Positions 23,115-31,379 of a stretch of DNA of 64,000 nt are shown one piece after another. The stretch's first letter is position 1; the number at the start of each line of letters is the position of its first letter. The notes below the pieces were generated by a model. That model searched no databases. It had not been told where the DNA came from and saw only the letters and a list, made by a program, of their open reading frames with translations. Location of the stretch: the NCBI RefSeq assembly GCF_050871315.1, contig NZ_JBJLRE010000010.1; one strand, 5' to 3'. Source of the stretch: Kineococcus gynurae. Lineage in GTDB: Bacteria; Actinomycetota; Actinomycetes; Actinomycetales; Kineococcaceae. The translations under genes and the position numbers were made by a program.

Positions 23115-24341
23115 GTGTGGTTGGGTTCTGCCGTGCCGGACCTCACCCCCACCTCCCCCGACGCCCAGGACGGCGGCCGCGACCGCGCGCTCACCCCGGA
23201 GACGCTGGCCGTCGTGGCCGGACGACCCGCGCGGGGCGCCGACGCGCAGCTGAACACCCCCGTCTCGCTGACCTCGACCTACATGGGCGGTGGCTCGCTC
23301 ACCGACCCGGCGGGCACGGCACTGGGCTACGCGCGCTTCGGCAACCCCACGTGGTCGGCCCTGGAGGAGGCGCTCGGCGTCCTCGAGGGCGGACGGGCGC
23401 TGACCTTCGCCTCCGGCATGGGCGCGGTCGCGGCCGCCCTGCACCTCGTCCCGGCCGGCGGCACGGTCCTGCTGCCGCACGGGGCCTACAACGGCACCCA
23501 CGCCCTCTCGCAGCTCCTGCTCGAGCAGCAGCGCCTCGCCGTCGGACTGGTCGACCTCACCGACCTCGACGGCGTCCGCGCGGCGCTGGCCGACGCCGCC
23601 GGCCCGACCCTGCTCTGGGTGGAGTCCCCGACCAACCCGCTGCTGGAGGTCGCCGACATCGCCGCGCTGACCGCGCTGGCGCACGAGGCCGGGGCCCTCG
23701 TGGCGGTGGACAACACCTTCGCGACCCCCCTGCTGCAGCGACCGCTGGCCGCGGGGGTCGACGTGGTCGTGCACTCGGTGACCAAGTTCCTCTCCGGGCA
23801 CTCCGACGTGGTGCTCGGCGCCGTCGTGCTGCCGCCCGCGGGCACCCCCGGGGCCGACGAGCGGCACGCGGTGGTCCTGCGCCACCGCACGCTGCACGGC
23901 GCGATCCCCGGGCCGCTGGAGGCCTTCCTGGCCCTGCGCGGGCTGCGGACGCTCCCCCTGCGGCTGCGGCAGTCGCAGGCGAGCGCCGCCGAGCTGGCCC
24001 GCCGACTGCAGCACCACCCCGCGGTCACCCGCGTGCGCCACCCCTCCCTGCCCGACGACCCCGGGCACGAGCTGGCCCGCCGCCAGATGGACGGCTTCGG
24101 GGCGATCGTGTCCATCGAGGTGCTGGGGTCGCGAACCGCCGCCGACGCCGTGGTCGACGCCGTCCGCCTCTGGGTCCCCGCGACCAGCCTGGGCGGGGTC
24201 GAGTCGCTCATCGAGCGCCGCCGCCGCCACGCCAGCGAACCGCACGTGGTCCCCGAGGACCTGCTGCGCCTCTCGGTCGGCGTCGAGGATGTCGAGGACC
24301 TCTGGCGCGACCTCTCCCGGGCCCTGGACACCATCCGCTGA
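23115..24341 (+). CDS. Trans-sulfuration PLP enzyme (cystathionine gamma-synthase/lyase family)
   Basis: A 408-residue Cys/Met-metabolism PLP enzyme. Family motifs are YARFGNPTWSALEEALGVLEGG, FASGMGAVAAAL, the PLP-phosphate region, WVESPTNPLLEVADI, VAVDNTFATPLLQRPL, and the PLP lysine in SVTKFLSGHSD, ending LLRLSVGVEDVEDLW. It could be cystathionine gamma-synthase or gamma-lyase; the substrates cannot be told apart from motifs alone. GTG 23115 was chosen because TACCGT lies 7 bases upstream in leaderless position; GTG 23133 is the alternative. Confidence 0.88.
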   Translation: MWLGSAVPDLTPTSPDAQDGGRDRALTPETLAVVAGRPARGADAQLNTPVSLTSTYMGGGSLTDPAGTALGYARFGNPTWSALEEALGVLEGGRALTFASGMGAVAAALHLVPAGGTVLLPHGAYNGTHALSQLLLEQQRLAVGLVDLTDLDGVRAALADAAGPTLLWVESPTNPLLEVADIAALTALAHEAGALVAVDNTFATPLLQRPLAAGVDVVVHSVTKFLSGHSDVVLGAVVLPPAGTPGADERHAVVLRHRTLHGAIPGPLEAFLALRGLRTLPLRLRQSQASAAELARRLQHHPAVTRVRHPSLPDDPGHELARRQMDGFGAIVSIEVLGSRTAADAVVDAVRLWVPATSLGGVESLIERRRRHASEPHVVPEDLLRLSVGVEDVEDLWRDLSRALDTIR

Positions 24342-24365
24342 CCACCTCTCCCCCTCCCCCCACGC

Positions 24366-24411
24366 CCCCGCGATCAAGGAATCCTGGGGCCGAGATTCCT
24401 TGATCACGGGG
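24366..24411. repeat. Palindromic repeat, copy 2 (GTGATCAAGGAA family)
   Basis: CCCCGCGATCAAGGAATC (24366-24383) and GATTCCTTGATCACGGGG (24394-24411) pair over 17 of 18 positions, with a 10-base loop. It lies between convergent genes (PLP enzyme and gpsA), so it could act as a bidirectional terminator. It is the shortest of the three copies and lacks the inner ACTCCTG arm. Confidence 0.85.
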
Positions 24412-24423
24412 TGAGGGTGAGGG

Positions 24424-25464
24424 TCAGGGGCCGTCGAGGGTCCGGGTGCGCGAGAGCAGACGTTCGGCGCCCTCGGCGGCGGTGGTCCGGCCCTCGACCA
24501 GGGCGACGACCTCGACGGTGATCGGCATCCGCACGCCGGCCGCGCGGGCCCGGGCCAGGACGGCGGGGGCTGAGGCAACCCCCTCGGCGGTCCCGCGGGC
24601 GGCGAGGAGCGCCTCCGCCGTGCTCGCACCCCGCCCGAGCGCGATCCCGGCGCGGTGGTTGCGCGACAGCGGCGAGGCGCAGGTCGCCACGAGGTCGCCC
24701 ACCCCGGCGAGGCCGGCGAACGTGGACTCGTTGGCCCCCAGGGCGAGTCCCAGTCGGGTGGTCTCGGCGAGCCCGCGGGTGAGGATCGCGGCCCGGGCGT
24801 TGGCCCCGTGCCCGGCCCCCTCGGTGATCCCGACGGCGAGCGCCACGACGTTCTTGCAGGCCCCGGCGATGTCCACGCCGATCCGGTCGGTGGACAGGTA
24901 GGGCCGGAAGACGGGGGTCGTGCAGAGGTCGGCCACCCGGTGGGCGACGTCCTCGTCGACGCAGGCCAGGACGGTCGCGGCGGGGTCGCGGGCCGCGATC
25001 TCGGCGGCCAGGTTCGGCCCGGACAGCGCGACGACGCGGTCCTCGGGGACGCCCGAGGCCTCCAGCACGACCTCGGTGGCGAACCGTCCGGTCGCGGTCT
25101 CGACCCCCTTGGCCAGCGAGACGACCGGCACGGCCGGGATGCGTCCGGCCCAGCCCGTGAGCTGCTCGCGCAGCCGCTGCAGCGGCACGGCCAGGACGAC
25201 CAGCTCGACACCGTCGAGCGCCACGCCCACGTCCGCCGTGGCGGACACGGTCGGCGGCAGGACGACCCCGGGCAGGTAGTCGGGGTTCTGCGGGCGCAGC
25301 GGGTCGCGGCCGATCCGCGCGGCCAGCTCGGGTCGGCGGGCCCAGAGCCGGACGTCGGCGCCGGCGTCGGCCAGCACCAGGGCCATCGCGCTGCCCCAGG
25401 CCCCGGCTCCGAGGACGGCGACGCGGGGACGGACGGGTGCGCCCTGATGCGCCGCGGCGGTCAT
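24424..25464 (-). CDS. gpsA: Glycerol-3-phosphate dehydrogenase [NAD(P)+]
   Basis: Makes sn-glycerol-3-phosphate for phospholipid synthesis. The 346-residue protein has the Rossmann motif VAVLGAGAWGSAMALVLADAG, LAVPLQRLREQL, SLAKGVET, ALSGPNLAAEIA, the catalytic lysine in IAGACKNVVALAVGI, and GVGDLVATCASPLSRNHRAG. ATG 25464 is used; an in-frame GTG three codons upstream is possible. Genes follow the actinobacterial order ddl...gpsA, but the acyltransferase that often precedes gpsA is missing; the HTH-MurA gene is divergent instead. Confidence 0.95.
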   Translation of the reverse strand: MTAAAHQGAPVRPRVAVLGAGAWGSAMALVLADAGADVRLWARRPELAARIGRDPLRPQNPDYLPGVVLPPTVSATADVGVALDGVELVVLAVPLQRLREQLTGWAGRIPAVPVVSLAKGVETATGRFATEVVLEASGVPEDRVVALSGPNLAAEIAARDPAATVLACVDEDVAHRVADLCTTPVFRPYLSTDRIGVDIAGACKNVVALAVGITEGAGHGANARAAILTRGLAETTRLGLALGANESTFAGLAGVGDLVATCASPLSRNHRAGIALGRGASTAEALLAARGTAEGVASAPAVLARARAAGVRMPITVEVVALVEGRTTAAEGAERLLSRTRTLDGP

Positions 25465-25586
25465 GCGTGTCACGCTATCGATCGGGCCCCGGGTGGGCCC
25501 GGCGCCCCGGGAGGTGGCCCACGCCGACGGCGGGGCGGCGCGACACGCCCGACATCCGTGCTCAGCGCAAACGGGAATGCCCGATT

Positions 25587-25604
25587 TATCTCATGCGTGA
25601 GTTA
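25587..25604. promoter_or_regulatory. Palindrome over the HTH-MurA promoter (possible autoregulatory operator)
   Basis: TATCTCATGCGTGAGTTA is an 18-base imperfect palindrome (14 of 18 positions symmetric, core CTCA-tgcg-TGAG). It ends inside the putative -10 TACCGT (25603-25608) of the next gene, whose product begins with an XRE helix-turn-helix. The layout suggests repression by that protein; this is inference. Confidence 0.45.
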
Positions 25605-25614
25605 CCGTCGGGGC

Positions 25615-27156
25615 ATGGCAGTCACCACCGAGCCCACGGCCGACCACCTCGCCCAGATCGGGGCCCTGATCCGCGACGCCCGCCGGCATCGCGGTCTGAC
25701 CCAGGTCCAGCTGGCCGAACGCCTGGGCACCAGCCAGAGTGCCGTGCACCGCATGGAGCAGGGTCAGCAGAACGTCTCGATCGACATGCTGCAGCGCGTC
25801 GGGCACGCCCTGCAGGACGACATCGTCTCGATCGGGCGTCCCTCCCCCACCCACCTGCGGGTGCAGGGCGCGGCCCAGCTCTCCGGCAGCATCGCCGTGA
25901 AGAGCTCCAAGAACGCGGGTGTGGCGCTGCTCTGCGCCGCCCTGCTCAACCGCGGCCGGACGACGCTGCGCGGGGTGGCCCGGATCCTGGAGATCCACCG
26001 CATCCTCGACGTGCTCGGCAGCATCGGGGTGAAGTACACCTGGATCAACGAGGCCGACCTGGTCCTCGACGTCCCGGACTCCCTCGACCTCGACGCCATG
26101 GACGTCGAGACGGCGGTGCGCACCCGCAGCATCATCATGATGCTGGGCCCGCTGCTGCACCGCTACGACACCTTCCAGCTCCCCTACGCCGGCGGTTGCG
26201 ACCTCGGCACCCGGACCGTCGAGCCGCACATGGTGGCGCTGCGCCCGTTCGGCCTGACCGTCACGGCCACCACCGGCGCGTACCACGCGACCGTGCAGCG
26301 CATGCACCCCCAGCGCCCCATCGTGCTGACCGAGCGCGGCGACACCGTGACCGAGAACGCGCTCATGGCCGCGGCGCGGGCCGAGGGCGTCACCGTCATC
26401 CGCAACGCCAGCCCGAACTACATGGTCCAGGACCTCTGCTTCTTCCTGGAGCAGCTCGGCGTCCGCATCGAGGGCATCGGCACCACGACCCTGACCGTGC
26501 ACGGCGTGCCCGACATCGCCGTCGACGTGGACTACTCCCCCTCCGAGGACCCGGTCGAGGCGATGAGCCTGCTGACCGCGGCCATCGTCACCCACTCCGA
26601 GCTGACCGTGACCCGGGCGCCGATCGAGTTCCTCGAGATCGAGCTGGCGATCCTGGAGGAGATGGGACTGCGCTACGACCTGACGCCGGAGTACGCCGCG
26701 GCCAACGGTCGCACGCGCCTGGTCGACATCACCGTGCACCCCTCGGAGCTGCGGGCGCCCATCGACAAGATCCACCCGATGCCGTTCCCGGGGCTCAACA
26801 TCGACAACCTGCCGTTCTTCGCGGTCATCGCGGCCTGCGCCGAGGGGTCGACCACGGTGCACGACTGGGTCTACGACAACCGCGCGATCTACCTGACCGA
26901 GCTGAACCGGCTCGGCGCCCACGTGAAGCTGCTCGACCCGCACCGCGTGCTCGTCGAGGGCCCGACCCGCTGGCGCGGGGCCGAGGTCGTCTGCCCGCCG
27001 GCGCTGCGCCCGGCCGTGGTGCTGCTGCTGGCCATGCTGGCCGCCAAGGGCACCTCGGTGCTGCGCAACGTCGACATCATCGCCCGCGGCTACGAGCAGC
27101 TCGCCGAGCGGCTCTCCGAGGTCGGTGCGCGGATCGAGACGTTCCGCGACATCTGA
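25615..27156 (+). CDS. XRE-type helix-turn-helix fused to a MurA-like enolpyruvyl transferase
   Basis: 513 residues. Residues about 10-72 are a Cro/C1-type HTH (IGALIRDARRHRGLTQVQLA, GTSQSAVHRMEQG). Residues about 85-510 are an EPSP-synthase/MurA fold that retains catalytic elements: Lys99-Asn100 (SSKNAGVALL), Cys195 in PYAGGCDLGTRTVEPH matching the fosfomycin-target cysteine, Asp397 in FPGLNIDNLPFF, YDNRAIYLTELNRLGAH, and the C-terminal RGYEQLAERL. Canonical MurA is about 420 residues without an HTH. The DNA-binding domain suggests a moonlighting regulator of peptidoglycan synthesis. I recall similar database architectures in actinobacteria but no characterised function. The ATG is 6 bases after TACCGT, leaderless. 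Confidence 0.88.
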   Translation: MAVTTEPTADHLAQIGALIRDARRHRGLTQVQLAERLGTSQSAVHRMEQGQQNVSIDMLQRVGHALQDDIVSIGRPSPTHLRVQGAAQLSGSIAVKSSKNAGVALLCAALLNRGRTTLRGVARILEIHRILDVLGSIGVKYTWINEADLVLDVPDSLDLDAMDVETAVRTRSIIMMLGPLLHRYDTFQLPYAGGCDLGTRTVEPHMVALRPFGLTVTATTGAYHATVQRMHPQRPIVLTERGDTVTENALMAAARAEGVTVIRNASPNYMVQDLCFFLEQLGVRIEGIGTTTLTVHGVPDIAVDVDYSPSEDPVEAMSLLTAAIVTHSELTVTRAPIEFLEIELAILEEMGLRYDLTPEYAAANGRTRLVDITVHPSELRAPIDKIHPMPFPGLNIDNLPFFAVIAACAEGSTTVHDWVYDNRAIYLTELNRLGAHVKLLDPHRVLVEGPTRWRGAEVVCPPALRPAVVLLLAMLAAKGTSVLRNVDIIARGYEQLAERLSEVGARIETFRDI

Positions 27157-27189
27157 TCCCCGCGGGCCCGACGGGCCCCGCGAACGACG

Positions 27190-27227
27190 GACGCCCCGTC
27201 CCCTCCGCGTGGAGGGGACGGGGCGTC
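27190..27227. terminator. Bidirectional terminator between the HTH-MurA gene and hup
   Basis: Perfect 16-bp stem, GACGCCCCGTCCCCTC (27190-27205) with its complement (27212-27227) and a 6-base loop, between convergent genes. Confidence 0.9.
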
Positions 27228-27261
27228 TCGGGTGGTGGACCCCCGTGGGGCCGGTCGGCGC

Positions 27262-27789
27262 TCAGGCCTTCTTGGCCGTGCGGCGGGCCGGGGCCGCCTT
27301 CTTGGCCGCCGGGGCGGCCGTGGTGCTGGCGCGGCGCGGTGCGGCCGCGGTCTTGGCGGTGGTGGCGCGGACGGCCGCCTTGCGCACCGGGGTCGCCGCG
27401 GCGGTCTTGCGGGTGGCGGCGGTCTTCGTCGCCGGGGCGGGGGCCGCCGCGGTCCTGGCCGGCGCGGCCGCGCCGTTCTTCTCCTTCAGCGAGGCCGTGT
27501 AGGCCCGCAGCGCCTTGGAGTCGGAGACGACCTCCTTGAACGCGGTGCCCGGGCGGAACCGCGGGACCGAGGTCTTCTTGATCTTGACGGCCTCCCCGGT
27601 GCGGGGGTTGCGGCCGGTGCGGGCGTTGCGCGCCTGCTTCTCGAAGGTGCCGAACCCGCTGATGGCCACCTTGTCACCCTTGGCCACGGTCAGCGTGATG
27701 AGCTCCACGACGGCCTCGACCGCGGCCGTGGCCTGCTTGCGACCGCCGAGACGGCCTTCGAGCGCATCGACCAGTTCCGCCTTGTTCAC
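27262..27789 (-). CDS. hup: HU-family nucleoid protein with basic C-terminal tail
   Basis: 175 residues. Residues 1-95 are a full HU domain (MNKAELVDALEGRLGGRKQA, VAISGFGTFEKQARNARTGR, NPRTGEAVKIKKTSVPRFRPG). Residues about 100-175 are a low-complexity Ala/Lys/Arg/Thr/Pro tail (AAKKAAPARRTAKKA) of the type seen in mycobacterial HupB and Streptomyces HupS, which adds DNA-bridging capacity. GTG 27789 has AGGAGGA six bases upstream, one of the strongest ribosome binding sites in the window. Its place near leuCD is conserved in actinobacteria. Confidence 0.95.
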   Translation of the reverse strand: MNKAELVDALEGRLGGRKQATAAVEAVVELITLTVAKGDKVAISGFGTFEKQARNARTGRNPRTGEAVKIKKTSVPRFRPGTAFKEVVSDSKALRAYTASLKEKNGAAAPARTAAAPAPATKTAATRKTAAATPVRKAAVRATTAKTAAAPRRASTTAAPAAKKAAPARRTAKKA

Positions 27790-28006
27790 GGTGCTCCTCC
27801 TGAAGGGGCGGCCTCGCCCCTGCCGGTTGTCCTTGCCGCGCAGACGATGCGCAGGGCCGAGCGGGAGCCCGACAGGACACGACGGTACGACCGACGGGCA
27901 CGCGCGTCCACACGCAGCGGCGTCGCGACTCCTTGCGCCGCAACGGGGGTGCCGACCCCCGGGACCCGGTCCGCCATCCGGCGGACGCACCCTCCCCGGA
28001 CGCGAC
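27790..28006. other. Upstream region of hup without a gene
   Basis: About 217 bases between hup and the leuD terminator. It presumably holds the hup promoter and a leader carrying AGGAGG. No clear -35/-10 pair or further gene was recognised. Confidence 0.5.
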
Positions 28007-28047
28007 GAGGGCCGGGAACCGTTGTCGCGCAACGATTCCCGGCCCTC
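28007..28047 (-). terminator. Terminator after leuD
   Basis: GAGGGCCGGGAA..CGTTG pairs with CAACG..TTCCCGGCCCTC across a 5-base loop, 12 bases past the leuD stop; about 17 paired positions. Confidence 0.85.
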
Positions 28048-28058
28048 ACGAGGACGAC

Positions 28059-28667
28059 TCAGCCGGCGCTGGGCACCGGCAGCGTCCGCGGTTTGAAGCT
28101 CGGGCGGGCGGCCTCGAACTCGTTGATCGCCTCGGCGTGGCGCAGGGTCAGACTGATGTCGTCCAGACCCTCCATGAGCCGCCAGCGGACGTAGTCGTCC
28201 ACCTCGAAGGGCACCGTGAGGTCCTGCACGGTGGCGACCCGCTCGACCAGGTCGACGCGGACCTCGGTGCCCGGGTGGGCCTCCAGCGCCTTCCACAGCA
28301 GTTCGACGTCGCTCTGCGACACGACCCCGGTCAGCAGCCCCTGCTTGCCGGAGTTGCCGCGGAAGATGTCGGCGAACTTGGGCGAGAGGACCGCGCGGAA
28401 CCCGTAGTCGCGCAGCGCCCACACGGCGTGCTCGCGCGAGGACCCCGTCCCGAAGTCGGCGCCGGCCACGAGGACGGAGCCGTCGCGGTAGGGCTCCTGG
28501 TTGAGGACGAAGTTCTCGTCGCCTCGCCACCCGGCGAACAGGGCGTCCTCGAAGCCGGTCTTGGTGACCCGCTTGAGGTAGACGGCGGGGATGATCTGGT
28601 CGGTGTCGACGTTGGTGCGCCGCAGCGGGACGCCGACGCCGGTGTGGACCTGGAACTTCTCGTTCAC
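28059..28667 (-). CDS. leuD: 3-isopropylmalate dehydratase small subunit
   Basis: Swivel subunit of isopropylmalate isomerase in leucine synthesis. The 202-residue protein has VPLRRTNVDTDQIIPAVYLK, the diagnostic GADFGTGSSREHAVWAL, and SPKFADIFRGNSGKQGLL. GTG 28667 (VNEKFQVHTGVG) is the common start. It lies 29 bases downstream of leuC in the same operon and is followed by a strong terminator. Confidence 0.97.
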   Translation of the reverse strand: MNEKFQVHTGVGVPLRRTNVDTDQIIPAVYLKRVTKTGFEDALFAGWRGDENFVLNQEPYRDGSVLVAGADFGTGSSREHAVWALRDYGFRAVLSPKFADIFRGNSGKQGLLTGVVSQSDVELLWKALEAHPGTEVRVDLVERVATVQDLTVPFEVDDYVRWRLMEGLDDISLTLRHAEAINEFEAARPSFKPRTLPVPSAG

Positions 28668-28696
28668 GGACTGCTGCCTTCCTCTCGGGGCCGCGC

Positions 28697-30127
28697 TCAG
28701 ACCAGGGCCCCGGCCACGGCCGGGACGTCCAGGTCGGAGGGCGAGGACAGGGTGCCGCGCACCGCGGTGGCGGCCGCGACCAGCGGGGACACCAGGTGGG
28801 TGCGGCCCCCCTTGCCCTGCCGGCCCTCGAAGTTGCGGTTGGACGTGGACGCGCACCGCTCACCCGGGGCGAGCTGGTCGGGGTTCATGCCGAGGCACAT
28901 GGAGCACCCGGCGAAGCGCCACTCCGCCCCGAACTCCTGGAAGACCTTGTCCAGCCCCTCGGCCTCGGCCTGCAGCCGGACCCGCGCGGAGCCGGGGACG
29001 ACCATGACCCGCACCGAGTCGGCCTTCGTCCGGCCGCGGACGACCTCGGCGGCGGCGCGCAGGTCTTCGATCCGGCCGTTGGTGCAGGAGCCGATGAACA
29101 CCGCGTCGACCGCGATGTCGCGCATCGGCGTACCGCCCGCCAGGTCCATGTACTCCAGGGCGCGCTCGACGGCCAGCCGCTCGCCGTCGTCGCCGACCTC
29201 CTCGGCCACCGGGACGGTCCCGGACAGCGGGACACCCTGGCCCGGGTTGGTCCCCCAGGTCACGAACGGTTCGATCTCCTCGCCCTGCAGGACGATCTCG
29301 GCGTCGAACTCGGCGTCGTCGTCGGTCGAGAGCGTCCGCCAGTACTCGACCGCGGCGTCCCAGTCGGCCCCCGTCGGGGCGTGGTCGCGGCCCTGCAGGT
29401 AGGCGAACGTGGTCTCGTCGGGGGCCACCATGCCGGCGCGCGCCCCGGCCTCGATCGACATGTTGCAGATCGTCATGCGGCCTTCCATGGACAGCGCCCG
29501 GATGGCCTCGCCGCGGTACTCCAGGACGTAGCCCTGCCCGCCGCCGGTCCCGATCCGGGCGATGACGGCGAGGATGACGTCCTTGGCGGTGGTGCCGGGC
29601 TTGAGCCGGCCGTTCACCGTGATCGCCATGGTGCGGAACGGCTTGAGCGGCAACGTCTGGGTCGCCAGGACGTGCTCGACCTCGCTGGTCCCGATCCCCA
29701 TCCCCAGGGACCCGAAGGCGCCGTGGGTGGAGGTGTGGGAGTCGCCGCAGACGACCGTCATCCCCGGCTGGGTCAACCCGAGCTGGGGGCCGACGACGTG
29801 GACGATCCCCTGCTCGGCGTCGCCGAGCGAGTGCAGCCGCACGCCGAACTCCGCGCAGTTCTTGCGCAGCGTCTCGATCTGCACGCGCGAGGTGAGGTCG
29901 GCGATCGGCTTGTCGATGGCGACCGTCGGGGTGTTGTGGTCCTCGGTCGCGATGGTGAGGTCCAGGCGACGGACCGGGCGACCGGCGAGGCGGAGACCGT
30001 CGAAGGCCTGCGGGCTGGTCACCTCGTGGACGAGGTGGAGGTCGATGAACAGCAGGTCCGGCTCGCCGTTCTCACCCTTGCGGACGACATGGTCGTCCCA
30101 CACCTTCTCGGCCAGCGTGCGTCCCAC
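28697..30127 (-). CDS. leuC: 3-isopropylmalate dehydratase large subunit
   Basis: Aconitase-family Fe-S subunit of isopropylmalate isomerase. The 476-residue protein has LLFIDLHLVHEVTSPQAF, VVCGDSHTSTHGAFGSLGMG, DAVFIGSCTNGRIEDLRAAA (cluster Cys), and FAGCSMCLGMNPDQLAPGER (the other two cluster cysteines). GTG 30127 has GGAGG five bases upstream. It is divergent from an IclR regulator across a 58-base gap containing an inverted repeat. Confidence 0.97.
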   Translation of the reverse strand: MGRTLAEKVWDDHVVRKGENGEPDLLFIDLHLVHEVTSPQAFDGLRLAGRPVRRLDLTIATEDHNTPTVAIDKPIADLTSRVQIETLRKNCAEFGVRLHSLGDAEQGIVHVVGPQLGLTQPGMTVVCGDSHTSTHGAFGSLGMGIGTSEVEHVLATQTLPLKPFRTMAITVNGRLKPGTTAKDVILAVIARIGTGGGQGYVLEYRGEAIRALSMEGRMTICNMSIEAGARAGMVAPDETTFAYLQGRDHAPTGADWDAAVEYWRTLSTDDDAEFDAEIVLQGEEIEPFVTWGTNPGQGVPLSGTVPVAEEVGDDGERLAVERALEYMDLAGGTPMRDIAVDAVFIGSCTNGRIEDLRAAAEVVRGRTKADSVRVMVVPGSARVRLQAEAEGLDKVFQEFGAEWRFAGCSMCLGMNPDQLAPGERCASTSNRNFEGRQGKGGRTHLVSPLVAAATAVRGTLSSPSDLDVPAVAGALV

Positions 30128-30153
30128 GGCCGCCTCCGTCCTGTCGTCACTTG

Positions 30154-30172
30154 CGTCTCACTGGTTGAGACG
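30154..30172. promoter_or_regulatory. Inverted repeat between leuC and iclR (probable IclR operator)
   Basis: CGTCTCA-CTGGT-TGAGACG is a perfect 7-bp inverted repeat with a 5-base spacer, centred between divergent leuC and the IclR gene. In Streptomyces the orthologous regulator (NdgR) binds the intergenic region of this same divergent pair. Confidence 0.7.
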
Positions 30173-30185
30173 TCAGTATCGGTAC

Positions 30186-30920
30186 GTGGACAAGGGTACC
30201 GGAGTCAGCGGCGTCGGGGTACTGGACAAGGCCGTGCTGGTGCTGGGGGCTCTGGAGGCCGGTCCGGCCAGCCTGGCCCAGCTGGTCACCGCGACCGGCC
30301 TGGCCCGGCCGACCGCCCACCGGCTCGCCGTCGCCCTGGAGCACCACCGCCTCGTGGGCCGCGACCTGCAGGGCCGCTTCGTCCTGGGCGACCGGCACGC
30401 CGAGCTCGCGGCCGCCGCCGGCGAGGACCGGCTCGTCGCGGTCGCCGGACCCCTGCTGGTGACCCTGCGCGACGAGACCAACGAGAGCGCCCAGCTGTAC
30501 CGCCGGCACGGCGAGCACCGGGTCTGCATCGCGGTCGCCGAACGGCTGCACGGGCTGCGCGACACGGTCCCGGTCGGGGCCTCGATGACCATGAACGCGG
30601 GCTCCGCCGCGCAGGTCCTGGTCGCCTGGGACGACCCGCAGCGCCTCGCCGTCGAGCTGCACGCCTCCCGCTTCGACGCGGCCACCCTCGCCGGGGTGCG
30701 ACGACGCGGGTGGGCGCACAGCGTCGGCGAGCGGGAGACGGGGGTCGCCTCGGTCTCCGCGCCCGTCCGCGGCCCCTCGGGTCGGGTCGTGGCGGCGGTC
30801 TCGGTCTCCGGACCCGCCGAGCGGCTGGGCCGGCACCCGGGCCGGCGGCACGCCGAGGCCGTGCTGCGCACCGCGGCCGCCTTCACCGCCGCCCTGCGCC
30901 CGACCGACGCCCCTGGCTGA
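30186..30920 (+). CDS. IclR-family regulator of leuCD (NdgR-like)
   Basis: A 244-residue protein with an N-terminal winged helix (about 12-75: VLDKAVLVLGALEAGPASLAQL ... TGLARPTAHRLAVALEHHRLV) and a C-terminal IclR effector domain (ERLHGLRDTVPVGASMTMNAGSAAQVLVAW, RRRGWAHSVGERETGVASVSAPV). The divergent position to leuCD and the sequence match NdgR/LtbR-type regulators of branched-chain amino acid synthesis. GTG 30186 lies very close to the promoter, with no ribosome binding site, so it is probably leaderless. Confidence 0.92.
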   Translation: MDKGTGVSGVGVLDKAVLVLGALEAGPASLAQLVTATGLARPTAHRLAVALEHHRLVGRDLQGRFVLGDRHAELAAAAGEDRLVAVAGPLLVTLRDETNESAQLYRRHGEHRVCIAVAERLHGLRDTVPVGASMTMNAGSAAQVLVAWDDPQRLAVELHASRFDAATLAGVRRRGWAHSVGERETGVASVSAPVRGPSGRVVAAVSVSGPAERLGRHPGRRHAEAVLRTAAAFTAALRPTDAPG

Positions 30921-30991
30921 CCAGGGCCACCAGCTCGTCGGCCCCTCCGACCGACCGGCACCTGCCCCGGCGAACGTCCCAGAACACGAAG

Positions 30992-31020
30992 AAGGCCCCC
31001 GGTCGCTGACCGGGGGCCTT
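30992..31020. terminator. Terminator between iclR and tRNA-Glu
   Basis: AAGGCCCCCGGTC (30992-31004) and GACCGGGGGCCTT (31008-31020) form a perfect 13-bp stem with a 3-base loop, serving the IclR gene on one side and the tRNA on the other. Confidence 0.9.
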
Positions 31021-31022
31021 GC

Positions 31023-31098
31023 TGGTAGCCCCGACGGGATTCGAACCCGCGCTACCGCCGTGAGAGGGCGGCGTGCTAGGCCGCTACACAACGGGGCC
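31023..31098 (-). tRNA. tRNA-Glu (anticodon CUC)
   Basis: The minus strand folds as a full cloverleaf: acceptor GGCCCCG/CGGGGCT, D stem GUGU/GCAC, anticodon stem CCGCC/GGCGG with loop CTCTCAC (anticodon CTC), T arm GCGGG-TTCGAAT-CCCGT. Discriminator A is followed by an encoded CCA. It lies near gltX, whose product charges it. Confidence 0.95.
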
Positions 31099-31196
31099 CT
31101 AGCTGACGCTTGAGACTCTGATTCAGAATCGTTGTCCTGCAGCGCTTTTCGCTCCGCAACCTTACCACGGCCGGAACCGGGGTCTTGCCGCAGAAG

Positions 31197-31268
31197 CTGG
31201 GGTACCAGGACTCGAACCTAGACTAACTGAACCAGAATCAGTCGTGCTGCCAATTACACCATACCCCA
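31197..31268 (-). tRNA. tRNA-Gln (anticodon CUG)
   Basis: Acceptor TGGGGTA/TACCCCA, anticodon stem ACTGA/TCAGT with loop TTCTGGT (anticodon CTG), T loop TTCGAGT, discriminator G. CCA is not encoded (GCTT follows), unlike the tRNA-Glu next to it. Sits between tRNA-Glu and gltX. Confidence 0.94.
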
Positions 31269-31319
31269 TGGTGAGATCCCGACCGGCGAACCGCCCGGGT
31301 GCGTCCCGAACTCTAACGG

Positions 31320-31361
31320 AGGTCCGGGCCCTTCCCAAATCGGCGGGGCGGGCCCGGACCT
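31320..31361 (-). terminator. Terminator after gltX
   Basis: AGGTCCGGGCCC (31320-31331) and GGGCCCGGACCT (31350-31361) form a perfect 12-bp stem 19 bases beyond the gltX stop. Confidence 0.85.
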
Positions 31362-31379
31362 GAGCCGTTCTCGTGACCG

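Noticed and set aside
25437..27539. A 700-codon plus-strand frame overlapping the HTH-MurA gene
   Set aside because: Arg/Pro/His-rich shadow in a different frame from the enzyme with conserved catalytic residues.
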